A stretch of DNA of 64,000 nt, taken from an uncultured Mollicutes bacterium (lineage in GTDB: Bacteria > Bacillota_I > Bacilli_A > RFN20 > CAG-826). Position numbers and translations under genes: made by a program. Shown in pieces: positions 46,218-54,140 of this stretch. Each line of letters opens with the position of its first letter. The stretch's first letter is position 1. The notes under the pieces were generated by a model. The model was not told the DNA's origin. It ran no database searches and was given only the letters and a program-made list of their open reading frames with translations. The stretch is taken from contig UQCQ01000003.1 of the NCBI GenBank assembly GCA_900539595.1, positions 1 to 64,000 of the forward strand, written 5' to 3'.

Positions 46218-47285
46218 ATGGATACAAAAGTATTGGAATGGAATCAATTGGAAGAAGCGGCGACGCTTCTAAAACGTGGGGAAGTTGTTTGCTTCCCAAC
46301 GGAAACCGTTTATGGAATGGGCGCCCTTTGTTCGAAACAAGAGTGTTTTAATAAACTCGTGACCATCAAACGACGCCCGCCTGAAAAACCCTTTACCCTA
46401 ATGTGTGCCAATTTTACACAAGCAATGGAATACGCGGAACTAGACGTAAGGGTTCTTTCAGTTATGCATGCCTTTATGCCGGGAGAAATTACCGTTCTTG
46501 TTAAACCACGTAAAAACATTCCCTCATGGATGACGTTGGGTAGCCCCTATATCGGTATTCGTATTCCTAATAGTCCAGAAGTTTTGGATTTGATTGACCG
46601 CGTCGGTGTGCCGCTACTTGTTCCTAGCGCCAATGTTTCCGGCGAAAAAACTTCGGTTTCTTTTGAAGAGACCTTAACCGCCTTTAATGGAAGCGTTGCT
46701 GCTGTAATTCGGGGCGAATGTCACTCTTGTCTTGCTTCTACGATTGTTCTTTTTGGCGAGCAAGGATTAAAGCTTGTCCGCCAGGGACCCATTTCTTTTG
46801 AAACGATTGAAAAAGCATATGCTTCCTCCTCTTTTTCCGTTTCATTAGGATCGGATCATGGTGGATTTGGTTTAAAAAATAGTATTCGTAAGCATCTAGA
46901 AGAACGCGGCTTCCATGTTTTAGATGAAGGCACGGACAGCTTAGAAAGCTGCGATTATCCCTTTTTTGCCTATAAGGCTGCTGAAGACGTGAGAACCGGA
47001 AAAGCCAATTTGGGGATTCTTTGCTGCACATCTGGTGAAGGCGTTATGATGGTGGCCAATAAAGTGAAAGGAATCCGTTGCGGATTGGGATACGATGACG
47101 TGGTAACTGGCAAATGCCGCGAACACAACAACGCCAACATGATTTCGTTTGGTGCGGCTTACATGGAAGAAGAGGATGTTCTGCGGCGCGTCGATATTTT
47201 CCTTGCCGAAAAGTTCTCCCCGTTAGAAAAGCACCATCGCAGAGTAAAAGAAATTTGTTCTTTAGAACAACAGCATTCCCTTTAA
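46218..47285 (+). CDS. Sua5/YrdC - RpiB fusion (tRNA t6A synthesis and ribose-5-phosphate isomerase B)
   Basis: 355 aa made of two enzymes. Residues about 1-195 form a YrdC/Sua5 domain: FPTETVYGMGALCS, KRRPPEKPFTLMC, the LLVPSANVSGE motif and a C-terminal VRGP-type end (LVRQGPI). This domain makes threonylcarbamoyl-AMP for the t6A modification. Residues about 210-355 form an RpiB/LacAB domain: LGSDHGGFGLKNSI, ILCCTSGEGVMM with the active-site Cys, and REHNNANMISFGA. This domain isomerises ribulose-5-P and ribose-5-P. In Bacillus the separate genes ywlC and ywlF lie in this neighbourhood. ATG 46218 follows AAGAGGTGA; a longer start at 46197 is less likely. Confidence 0.93.
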   Translation: MDTKVLEWNQLEEAATLLKRGEVVCFPTETVYGMGALCSKQECFNKLVTIKRRPPEKPFTLMCANFTQAMEYAELDVRVLSVMHAFMPGEITVLVKPRKNIPSWMTLGSPYIGIRIPNSPEVLDLIDRVGVPLLVPSANVSGEKTSVSFEETLTAFNGSVAAVIRGECHSCLASTIVLFGEQGLKLVRQGPISFETIEKAYASSSFSVSLGSDHGGFGLKNSIRKHLEERGFHVLDEGTDSLESCDYPFFAYKAAEDVRTGKANLGILCCTSGEGVMMVANKVKGIRCGLGYDDVVTGKCREHNNANMISFGAAYMEEEDVLRRVDIFLAEKFSPLEKHHRRVKEICSLEQQHSL

Positions 47286-47328
47286 AGAAATTTCGCAAAA
47301 AAATATTTTTTTCACCTTCTAATTATGT

Positions 47329-48477
47329 GTGGAGAATAATTTTGTTTGTCCCCGTTGCGGAAATAGTGACCCCCGGTTCTTGGGAGTGAAAAACGGATCC
47401 CTTTATTGCAGGAAATGCATTCAATTTCAGGGCGAAGAAGCGAAAAACGTAATTCTTCGAAATCCACGCGCCATTGGGCTAGAGCTTTCGTATCCTCTTT
47501 CTAAAGAACAGCAAGCTCTTTCTGATCGCATCGTTTCTAACTTTAAGCAGGGGAAAGATACGTTGGTTTACGCGGTCTGTGGCTCAGGAAAAACGGAAAT
47601 TAGTTATGGCGTAATCGGCTATGCGATGAGTCGAGGCATGAAAGTTGGTTTTGCTTTGCCTAGAAGGGACGTTGTCATCGAACTATTTTTTCGGTTAAAA
47701 GAAGCATTTCCTAGTGGAAAAATCGTCGCAGTATATGGGGGTCATCGGTCCAGGCTCGAAGGTGATTGCATTGTGCTCACGACCCATCAGCTATATCGCT
47801 ATCCTAACTATTTTGATTTGCTTGTGATGGATGAAATCGACGCCTTTCCTTTCAAAGGAAACGAAGTGCTGACTTCTCTATACAAGAAAAGTCTAAAGGG
47901 ACATTGCGTCATGATGTCGGCTACCCCATCCAAAGAAATCGTCGCGGAGTTCAAGGGAGATGGAAAGGAAATGTTGACCTTGCATACGCGTTTTCATCGC
48001 CATCCGATTCCCGTCCCCGAAAGCAAAAAGCTCTTCGGTTTTTTCGCGTTAGTTTTTTTGATGAAAAAGTTAAAAGAATTCCAAAAACGGAACAAACCGT
48101 GTTTTGTCTTTGTTCCCAAAGTTCGATACACGTCCTCGGTCTTTTCCGTTTTATCACCTTTTTTCCCTCGAGGAAATTATGTGTCGTCGCAACGAGAAAA
48201 CCGAGAAAAAATCATTCAGGATTTTAAGGAGGGAAAATATGACTATTTGATCACAACGGCCGTGCTGGAACGGGGAATTACCGTAGCCAATTTGCAGGTT
48301 GTTGTCCTACATGCTGACGACCCCATTTACAACAGCGCTGCCTTGATTCAAATCGCGGGACGTGCTGGAAGGAAAGCGAGCGCACCCACGGGAGAAGTTT
48401 ATTTTATTGGCGAACGAATCACCAAAAGTATGGAGGACGCTATCAATGAAATCCGATACTGCAACACCTTTTTGTAA
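47329..48477 (+). CDS. comFA: Competence helicase ComFA
   Basis: DNA-uptake motor of transformation, a DEAD-like ATPase. 382 aa. An N-terminal zinc finger (CPRCGNSDP followed by CRKC), Walker A CGSGKTE, the DEID box in LLVMDEIDAFPFKGNE, SATPS, and motif VI in IAGRAGRKA are all visible. The start is GTG 47329 with no clear ribosome site; an out-of-frame ATG with a 4-codon frame lies at 47325. It is adjacent to comFC, as in Bacillus (comFB absent). No SigH-type promoter could be recognised. Confidence 0.93.
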   Translation: MENNFVCPRCGNSDPRFLGVKNGSLYCRKCIQFQGEEAKNVILRNPRAIGLELSYPLSKEQQALSDRIVSNFKQGKDTLVYAVCGSGKTEISYGVIGYAMSRGMKVGFALPRRDVVIELFFRLKEAFPSGKIVAVYGGHRSRLEGDCIVLTTHQLYRYPNYFDLLVMDEIDAFPFKGNEVLTSLYKKSLKGHCVMMSATPSKEIVAEFKGDGKEMLTLHTRFHRHPIPVPESKKLFGFFALVFLMKKLKEFQKRNKPCFVFVPKVRYTSSVFSVLSPFFPRGNYVSSQRENREKIIQDFKEGKYDYLITTAVLERGITVANLQVVVLHADDPIYNSAALIQIAGRAGRKASAPTGEVYFIGERITKSMEDAINEIRYCNTFL

Positions 48478-49090
48478 GCTGTGTTTCCATCCTTTGGAAC
48501 CCTGTTCTTTCCATCGTGTTTTCCGTCGGAATTGTTCCGTGTGTTACCGATGTTTTTCAAAATTTTCTCCGCGGTGGTTTCGCTTTAAAATGGAGGGCGT
48601 TTCATGCTTGGCTATATACCCTTACAACGAGACGATTCGGAATGCTTTGTATCAGTTCAAGGGATGTGGAGACATCGAATTGGCTCCCGTGTTTTTGGAA
48701 AGGATTCTGTTCTTTTTAAAATTGAAGTACCGTCATTATGTTATCGTCCCTGTTCCGTCTAGCCCAAGCCACGATGAAGAACGTGGATTCAATCAAGTGG
48801 TGGAGATGTTCCGTAATTTGAACCTTCCGATGCAATTCCCCATTACCAAACCATTTGAAATGAAACAAAGCGATTTAAATGCAAAACAGCGGGCGCGCAT
48901 AGGCGAATTTCTTCGTTTTGATGAGACAAAAAAGATAACGAACAAGCCCGTTTTACTTGTGGATGACGTTTGCACGACGGGTTCCACTTTAAAGGCGTGC
49001 ATACGTCTTTTGAAGCAGCATGGAGTTAAAAAGATTCAAGTGTTAGTTATGTCAAAGGTGATTCAGAGGGGAAAAGGCGATGGACTTTAA
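48446..49090 (+). CDS. comFC: Competence-associated phosphoribosyltransferase-like ComFC
   Basis: 214-aa ComF-family protein. N-terminal Cys4 zinc finger (CKLCFHPLEPC followed by CSVCYRC). A PRTase-like fold follows with the PRPP-binding loop as VLLVDDVCTTGSTL and an earlier RGFNQ element (DEERGFNQVV). The chosen ATG 48446 lies inside comFA, with GGAGG about 8 nt upstream, implying coupling. Function in transformation is genetically known but the reaction is unclear. Confidence 0.9.
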   Translation: MKSDTATPFCKLCFHPLEPCSFHRVFRRNCSVCYRCFSKFSPRWFRFKMEGVSCLAIYPYNETIRNALYQFKGCGDIELAPVFLERILFFLKLKYRHYVIVPVPSSPSHDEERGFNQVVEMFRNLNLPMQFPITKPFEMKQSDLNAKQRARIGEFLRFDETKKITNKPVLLVDDVCTTGSTLKACIRLLKQHGVKKIQVLVMSKVIQRGKGDGL

Positions 49091-49095
49091 TTGCC

Positions 49096-49115
49096 TACCA
49101 TTTATTCAAATGGTA
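49096..49115. promoter_or_regulatory. Inverted repeat overlapping the secA promoter region
   Basis: TACCATTT and AAATGGTA form a perfect 8-bp inverted repeat with a 4-nt centre (ATTC), lying between the comFC stop and a TATGATAAT -10-type box for secA. No T-run follows immediately; T6 begins at 49127. It could be an operator or a weak terminator for comFC. Confidence 0.4.
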
Positions 49116-49150
49116 TGATAATTCGGCTTTTTTGATTGAGGAGTTTTGAA

Positions 49151-51988
49151 GTGGCAAATATATTTGAGAACATCTTCCATTTTGAGAAACGTGAATTGAA
49201 CCGCTACATGAAAGAAGCGGACCGTGTGATTTCTTTTGAAAAAGAGATCGCCGCATTAAGTGACGATGAACTTCGGGCAAAGACGAAGCACTTCCAAGAA
49301 TATTTGAAGGGTAGCGCTAACGACGAAGAAATGGATCGCCGTCTTGAAGAGATTAAATACGAAGCTTTTGCGGTTTGCCGTGAAGGGGCAAAACGTTCCC
49401 TAAAACAGTTCCCCTACAAAGTTCAGATTGTTGGTTCTTTGGTTTTAAACGGCGGTAATATCGCTGAAATGCGCACCGGTGAAGGTAAGACTTTAACCGC
49501 GACAATGGCCGTCTATTTGAATGCTTTGACGGGCCGTGGCGTTCACGTTGTCACCGTCAACGAATATTTGGCCTCTCGTGACGCGGAATGGATGGGTAAC
49601 GTTTATCGTTTCCTTGGTTTGACCGTTGGCGTTAACCTTTCGACCAAAACTGCTGCTGAAAAACGCGAAGCCTATCTTTGCGATATTACTTACACCACAA
49701 ACTCCGAATTGGGCTTCGATTACCTCCGCGACAACATGGCTCAGTCCTTGGATGGCCGCGTTTTACGTGGTTTGAAGTTCTGCGTTATCGACGAAGCGGA
49801 CTCGATTTTAATCGATGAATCGCGCACCCCACTTATTATTTCCGGTGGCCAACGTTCCTCGGCCTCTCAATATCAAGTCGCGGATCGTTTCGTTAAGCTC
49901 TTGAAGCCCGAAAAAGATTTCACCATCGATATCAAAGACAAAACATGCAACCTTACGGATTCGGGCAACGATAAAGCGGAGAAGATGTTCGGCGTTCCCA
50001 ATTTGTACGATCCTCAATACGCGGATTTGGTTCACCGTATCCACCAAGCTTTGAAGGCCAACTACATCATGATGCGTGATGTCGAATACATGGTCGACTC
50101 CGAAAACCAAATTCAACTCATTGACCAATTCACCGGACGTATCATGAAAGGCCGTGAATATAACGATGGCTTGCAACAGGCGATTCAGGCGAAAGAGGGA
50201 GTGGAAATCAAACAAGAAACTACCGTCTTAGCCACGATTACCTATCAGAATTTCTTCCGTCTTTATAAGAAAGTCTCCGGTATGACCGGTACGGCAAAAA
50301 CCGAAGAAGAAGAATTTGAAAAGATTTACAACATGCGCGTCATCGTCATTCCGACGAACCGTCCGATTCAGCGTGTTGACGATAACGACATTATTTACGG
50401 AACCCACGAAGGAAAATTGCGTGGATTGGTGGAAGAAGTCCAAAAACGTCATGCGACGGGTCAACCCATTTTGATTGGCACGGTTTCGGTTGAATCTAAC
50501 GAAGAAATCTCTCGCCTATTGACGGAAGCTCATGTTCCTCACGAAGTCTTGAACGCGAAGAACCAAGCTCGCGAAGCGGAAATCATCTCTCACGCAGGCG
50601 AAAAAGGTGCGGTTACCCTCGCTACTAATATGGCTGGCCGTGGTACGGATATTAAATTAACGGATGACGTCAAAGCCCTTGGTGGCTTGTGCGTTCTTGG
50701 CACGGAACGCCATGAATCGCGTCGTATTGACAACCAGCTACGCGGACGTTCAGGACGTCAGGGCGATCCAGGTTACTCTCGTTTCTTCGTTTCTTTTGAC
50801 GACGATTTGATGAAACGCTTCACCAATGATGAGGCTCGTGAAAGAATGAAGAAGATTCTTGGTGATGAGCATTTGGAAAATAAAATGATTCAGAATATGG
50901 TCACGAATGCTCAAAAGCAAATCGAAGGAAAGAACTTCGACATTCGTAAAAACCTTCTCGATTACGATGACGTTTTGGCTAAACAACGTCAAATCATCTA
51001 CGATCGCCGCGACCGCATCATGCTTTCTGGCGATATCGAGGATTTGATTCACGATTTCTTCTTGGACGCCGGTAAATTCTTGGCGAAAAAGAGCACGGTT
51101 CCTGGCCGTGATGAAGACTTGATTTCGGCAGAATTGCTAGGAAAAACGATTATGCCAGCCTTCTTGCCGGAGGGCTCCATGCCGGAAAAAACCTTAAAAG
51201 CTTATGATGAAGCAACGGTAGAAGAAGGCGGAGAAGACTTGGGCGAATTCCTTTATATGGAATACCTCAAGAAGCGCAAGACGTGGCCGAAGGAAGTCGC
51301 GGACCGCGTGGAACGTTCCATCACGTTATCGGTCATTGACCGCAACTGGACCAAACATATCGATGCCATGACGCACCTCCGCGAAGGCATTGGACTTCGT
51401 TCTTACGCTCAAACCAATCCGTTGCAGGATTACGTAAACGAAGGATACGACATGTTCCGCGAAATGAACCAAACCATTGCCGTGGATAGCGTCTTCAACT
51501 TTATGAATGCCCGTTTGCGCACTTCGACCCCGGAACAGGAACAACCCAAGCCGGAACCGAAGGTAATTGAAGCCAAACCGGAGGAAAAGAAAGCCGCTAA
51601 GGAAGAGCCGAAGGAAATTGCTGAGCCGAAGAAAGAAGAAGTTCAGCCGCAACCTGAGTCCAAGCCTCAGCCGGCTCCCGCTCCCGTCTCGGACCCCAAT
51701 AATGCCGCAATTCTCCACGTGGGAACTGCCGCGCCACAAAAATTTGAATATGTTGCTCGTCCAGAAGAAGACGACAACAAGCCCATGAATTTGGACGAAG
51801 CCAAACAAATTACCCGCTTGATGCTCGAAAAGAAAATCACCCGTGAACAGGTGATTGAAGCTACACAACGGGATCCGATGGATTTCCACTTGCTTTGCAA
51901 GGATGCAAAAGCAATCATCGCTTATCTACAAGGGGACAATAGCAAGGAAATGCCCGTCAACCCTATCCAAAACCCAACCAAGGAGTAA
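49151..51988 (+). CDS. secA: Preprotein translocase ATPase SecA
   Basis: Motor of the Sec export channel. 945 aa. Walker A MRTGEGKT, Walker B region CVIDEADSILIDESRTPL, the AGRGTDI motif and LRGRSGRQGDPG are present. The C-terminus has a Glu/Lys/Pro-rich linker (about 800-860) and then a degenerate tail (PMNLDEAKQITRLMLEKK) without the CxCxnCC SEC-C zinc motif seen in many SecA. The start is GTG 49151, 7 nt after GAGGAG; the upstream TTG is not supported. In Bacillus hpf lies between comFC and secA but here nothing does. It is followed by prfB. Confidence 0.96.
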   Translation: MANIFENIFHFEKRELNRYMKEADRVISFEKEIAALSDDELRAKTKHFQEYLKGSANDEEMDRRLEEIKYEAFAVCREGAKRSLKQFPYKVQIVGSLVLNGGNIAEMRTGEGKTLTATMAVYLNALTGRGVHVVTVNEYLASRDAEWMGNVYRFLGLTVGVNLSTKTAAEKREAYLCDITYTTNSELGFDYLRDNMAQSLDGRVLRGLKFCVIDEADSILIDESRTPLIISGGQRSSASQYQVADRFVKLLKPEKDFTIDIKDKTCNLTDSGNDKAEKMFGVPNLYDPQYADLVHRIHQALKANYIMMRDVEYMVDSENQIQLIDQFTGRIMKGREYNDGLQQAIQAKEGVEIKQETTVLATITYQNFFRLYKKVSGMTGTAKTEEEEFEKIYNMRVIVIPTNRPIQRVDDNDIIYGTHEGKLRGLVEEVQKRHATGQPILIGTVSVESNEEISRLLTEAHVPHEVLNAKNQAREAEIISHAGEKGAVTLATNMAGRGTDIKLTDDVKALGGLCVLGTERHESRRIDNQLRGRSGRQGDPGYSRFFVSFDDDLMKRFTNDEARERMKKILGDEHLENKMIQNMVTNAQKQIEGKNFDIRKNLLDYDDVLAKQRQIIYDRRDRIMLSGDIEDLIHDFFLDAGKFLAKKSTVPGRDEDLISAELLGKTIMPAFLPEGSMPEKTLKAYDEATVEEGGEDLGEFLYMEYLKKRKTWPKEVADRVERSITLSVIDRNWTKHIDAMTHLREGIGLRSYAQTNPLQDYVNEGYDMFREMNQTIAVDSVFNFMNARLRTSTPEQEQPKPEPKVIEAKPEEKKAAKEEPKEIAEPKKEEVQPQPESKPQPAPAPVSDPNNAAILHVGTAAPQKFEYVARPEEDDNKPMNLDEAKQITRLMLEKKITREQVIEATQRDPMDFHLLCKDAKAIIAYLQGDNSKEMPVNPIQNPTKE

Positions 51989-51992
51989 ATCT

Positions 51993-53114
51993 ATGAAGAA
52001 TCTAGTCGAGCTGAAACAAGGAGCCTACGAATTAGGCAAATCCGTTCAAAGTCTCGGCGATTCTCTGGATTTGCCGAAGATTGACGCGGAGATTGAGGCG
52101 TTAACTGCCGAACAAAACGAAGAAGGCTTTTGGAATGACCAAAATAAAGCCAAAACGGTTTCAAGCCGTTTGGCTTCTTTGGTTTCGAAAAAAGAGGCCT
52201 ATCTTAAATGTGCTAACGTTTATCGCGACATTCAAGACATGCTTCCCGAAGTCAGTGAATCCGATAAAGACATGATGGAGCTTTTGGATTCCATGGAAAC
52301 AGACCTCAAAGAGGATTGTTCGAATTTGCAGCATAAATTGCTATTCAGCGGCCCTTATGATGCTTTGAATTGCACCTTGGATATTCATCCCGGTGCTGGC
52401 GGAACCGAGGCTCACGATTGGGCGTCGATGCTTATGCGTATGTATGGCCGTTGGGCTGAAAGGAACAATTTCAAAGTTCAAGTGATCGATATCGAAGAAG
52501 GGGAAGAAGCCGGCATTAAGTCCGTGACTTTAAAAGTTTCAGGACAAGATGCTTATGGTTTTTTGAAGAGCGAAAAAGGCGTTCATCGCTTGGTTCGCAT
52601 TTCTCCTTTTGATGCAGCGGCAAGACGTCATACCTCTTTCGCTTCGGTTAACGTCATTCCAGAATTCGGTGCGGTCAGCGATATTGTGATCGATCCTAAG
52701 GATTTGCGAGTAGACACTTATCGTTCAGGCGGAGCCGGAGGACAGAACGTTAATAAAGTTTCTTCTGCGGTTCGCATCACCCACTTGCCAACTGGCATTG
52801 TTGTCCAATGTCAGATTGAACGTAGCCAGCTTATGAATAAGGCAACCTGTATGTCGATGCTCACCGACTTATTGATGCAAAGAAAGTTGGAAGAGAGGGA
52901 ACGCCAATTAAAATCCATCCAAGGTGAACAAAAGAACATTGAATGGGGTTCTCAGATCCGTTCCTATGTTTTCCAGCCATATACAATGGTCAAAGATCAT
53001 CGCACGGGCTACGAAACTGGGGATATTAACGGGGTGATGGATGGCGATATCAACCAATTCCTTTTCTCCTATCTAGAAATGGAGTCCCGCAAAGATGCTA
53101 AAAACGTGGACTAA
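51993..53114 (+). CDS. prfB: Peptide chain release factor 2 (no programmed frameshift)
   Basis: Recognises UAA and UGA. 373 aa with the SPF tripeptide in RISPFDAAARRHTS and the catalytic GGQ in GGAGGQNVNK. ATG 51993 follows AAGGAG by 8 nt. In many bacteria the gene has an in-frame UGA near codon 25 bypassed by +1 frameshifting; here that stretch (GDSLDLPKIDAE) reads straight through, so autoregulation of this kind is absent. It starts 4 nt after the secA stop and overlaps the next gene by 20 nt. Its presence shows UGA is a stop codon. Confidence 0.97.
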   Translation: MKNLVELKQGAYELGKSVQSLGDSLDLPKIDAEIEALTAEQNEEGFWNDQNKAKTVSSRLASLVSKKEAYLKCANVYRDIQDMLPEVSESDKDMMELLDSMETDLKEDCSNLQHKLLFSGPYDALNCTLDIHPGAGGTEAHDWASMLMRMYGRWAERNNFKVQVIDIEEGEEAGIKSVTLKVSGQDAYGFLKSEKGVHRLVRISPFDAAARRHTSFASVNVIPEFGAVSDIVIDPKDLRVDTYRSGGAGGQNVNKVSSAVRITHLPTGIVVQCQIERSQLMNKATCMSMLTDLLMQRKLEERERQLKSIQGEQKNIEWGSQIRSYVFQPYTMVKDHRTGYETGDINGVMDGDINQFLFSYLEMESRKDAKNVD

Positions 53115-54135
53115 AAAAGAAGTGTTGCACGCAATTCGCAATTACGCGCTCATTGTCTTGGGTTGCTTTTTGCTAGCGGCCGGTGACGCAATTTTTATTA
53201 CGCCATTTAATATTCTTCCTGGTGGCATTATCAGCGTTGGAATCATTGTCCAGCACTTTGTCGATGCGGCGGGCATTGATTTTCAAGTGGTTGATATCGT
53301 GACTTGGATTCTTCAAATCAGCTTATTGATTGTTAGCTTTATTTTCTTGGGCAAGAAATTCACGTTGCATACCTTTTTTGCTACGTTGATTTACCCGGGG
53401 ATCTTCACGATTCTTTACCGCATTCCTATGGTGAATGGTTTGCCTATTGGACAATTCCTTGCGGACCAATTGGTGAAAACAAGCATGGAAGGCACGGCGT
53501 CTACCTCCGTTTTGCTTCTCGCTTCTATTTTTGGCGGAGCGATGATTGGAGGGGGTGTCGCCACTACCTACCACGCGGATGGCTCGACGGGTGGCTTTGA
53601 TGTTATTTCGGTTATTATTGCTAAACACACCCCAATAAAAGAAGCTCTATCTTGCTTTATCATTGACGGAACGTTGATTCTAATAGGAATCATTGTAAAA
53701 CGCGATTTGGCGCTAGGGTTAATTGGCGTACTTTCCTCTTTTGTTTGCGCGGCGGTTGTTCAATATTTTTACGTCAATTCCTCTTCGTATGTTATCGCTG
53801 ATATTGTTTCTTCCAAGTCGGAAGAAATTCAAAAATATGTTATTGAAGACATGGACCACACAACCACGGTTATGGATGTTCACGGGGGCTATAGTGGCGA
53901 AGAAAAGATTTTAATTCGCGTTGCCTTTAACAAAAGAGAACTTCACGATTTCCGCGAATTTATTGCTTCAGTGGACCCTCGAGCGTTTGTGACCTTTACC
54001 ACTGCTTCGATGATTAACGGAGAAGGGTTTGATCCCCTTTCTAATAAAGAAGAGAAAACCTTGCAAATATCCAATATTGCAAAAAGAAAGAAGCGGGATT
54101 TGCGCGATTCTAGCGATAGTCAAAAAGAGGAATAA
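53095..54135 (+). CDS. YitT-family membrane protein (DUF2179 domain)
   Basis: 346 aa. About six hydrophobic helices in the first 225 residues (e.g. LIVLGCFLLAAGDAIFI, IISVGIIVQHFV, STGGFDVISVIIAKH) match the YitT core. A cytosolic DUF2179 domain follows (MDHTTTVMDVHGGYSGEEKILIRVAF). The basic C-terminal tail is charged. Function is not known; this family is common in Firmicutes. The start overlaps the end of prfB by 20 nt, so it is translated from the secA-prfB transcript. Confidence 0.92.
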   Translation: MLKTWTKKEVLHAIRNYALIVLGCFLLAAGDAIFITPFNILPGGIISVGIIVQHFVDAAGIDFQVVDIVTWILQISLLIVSFIFLGKKFTLHTFFATLIYPGIFTILYRIPMVNGLPIGQFLADQLVKTSMEGTASTSVLLLASIFGGAMIGGGVATTYHADGSTGGFDVISVIIAKHTPIKEALSCFIIDGTLILIGIIVKRDLALGLIGVLSSFVCAAVVQYFYVNSSSYVIADIVSSKSEEIQKYVIEDMDHTTTVMDVHGGYSGEEKILIRVAFNKRELHDFREFIASVDPRAFVTFTTASMINGEGFDPLSNKEEKTLQISNIAKRKKRDLRDSSDSQKEE

Positions 54136-54140
54136 CTCCC

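Noticed and set aside
47325..47339. Four-codon frame (ATG...TAA) overlapping the comFA start
   Set aside because: No ribosome site; probably chance, though it overlaps GTG 47329.
51855..51992. N-terminal extension of prfB upstream of ATG 51993
   Set aside because: It is the end of secA read in another frame; the AAGGAG site fixes ATG 51993.
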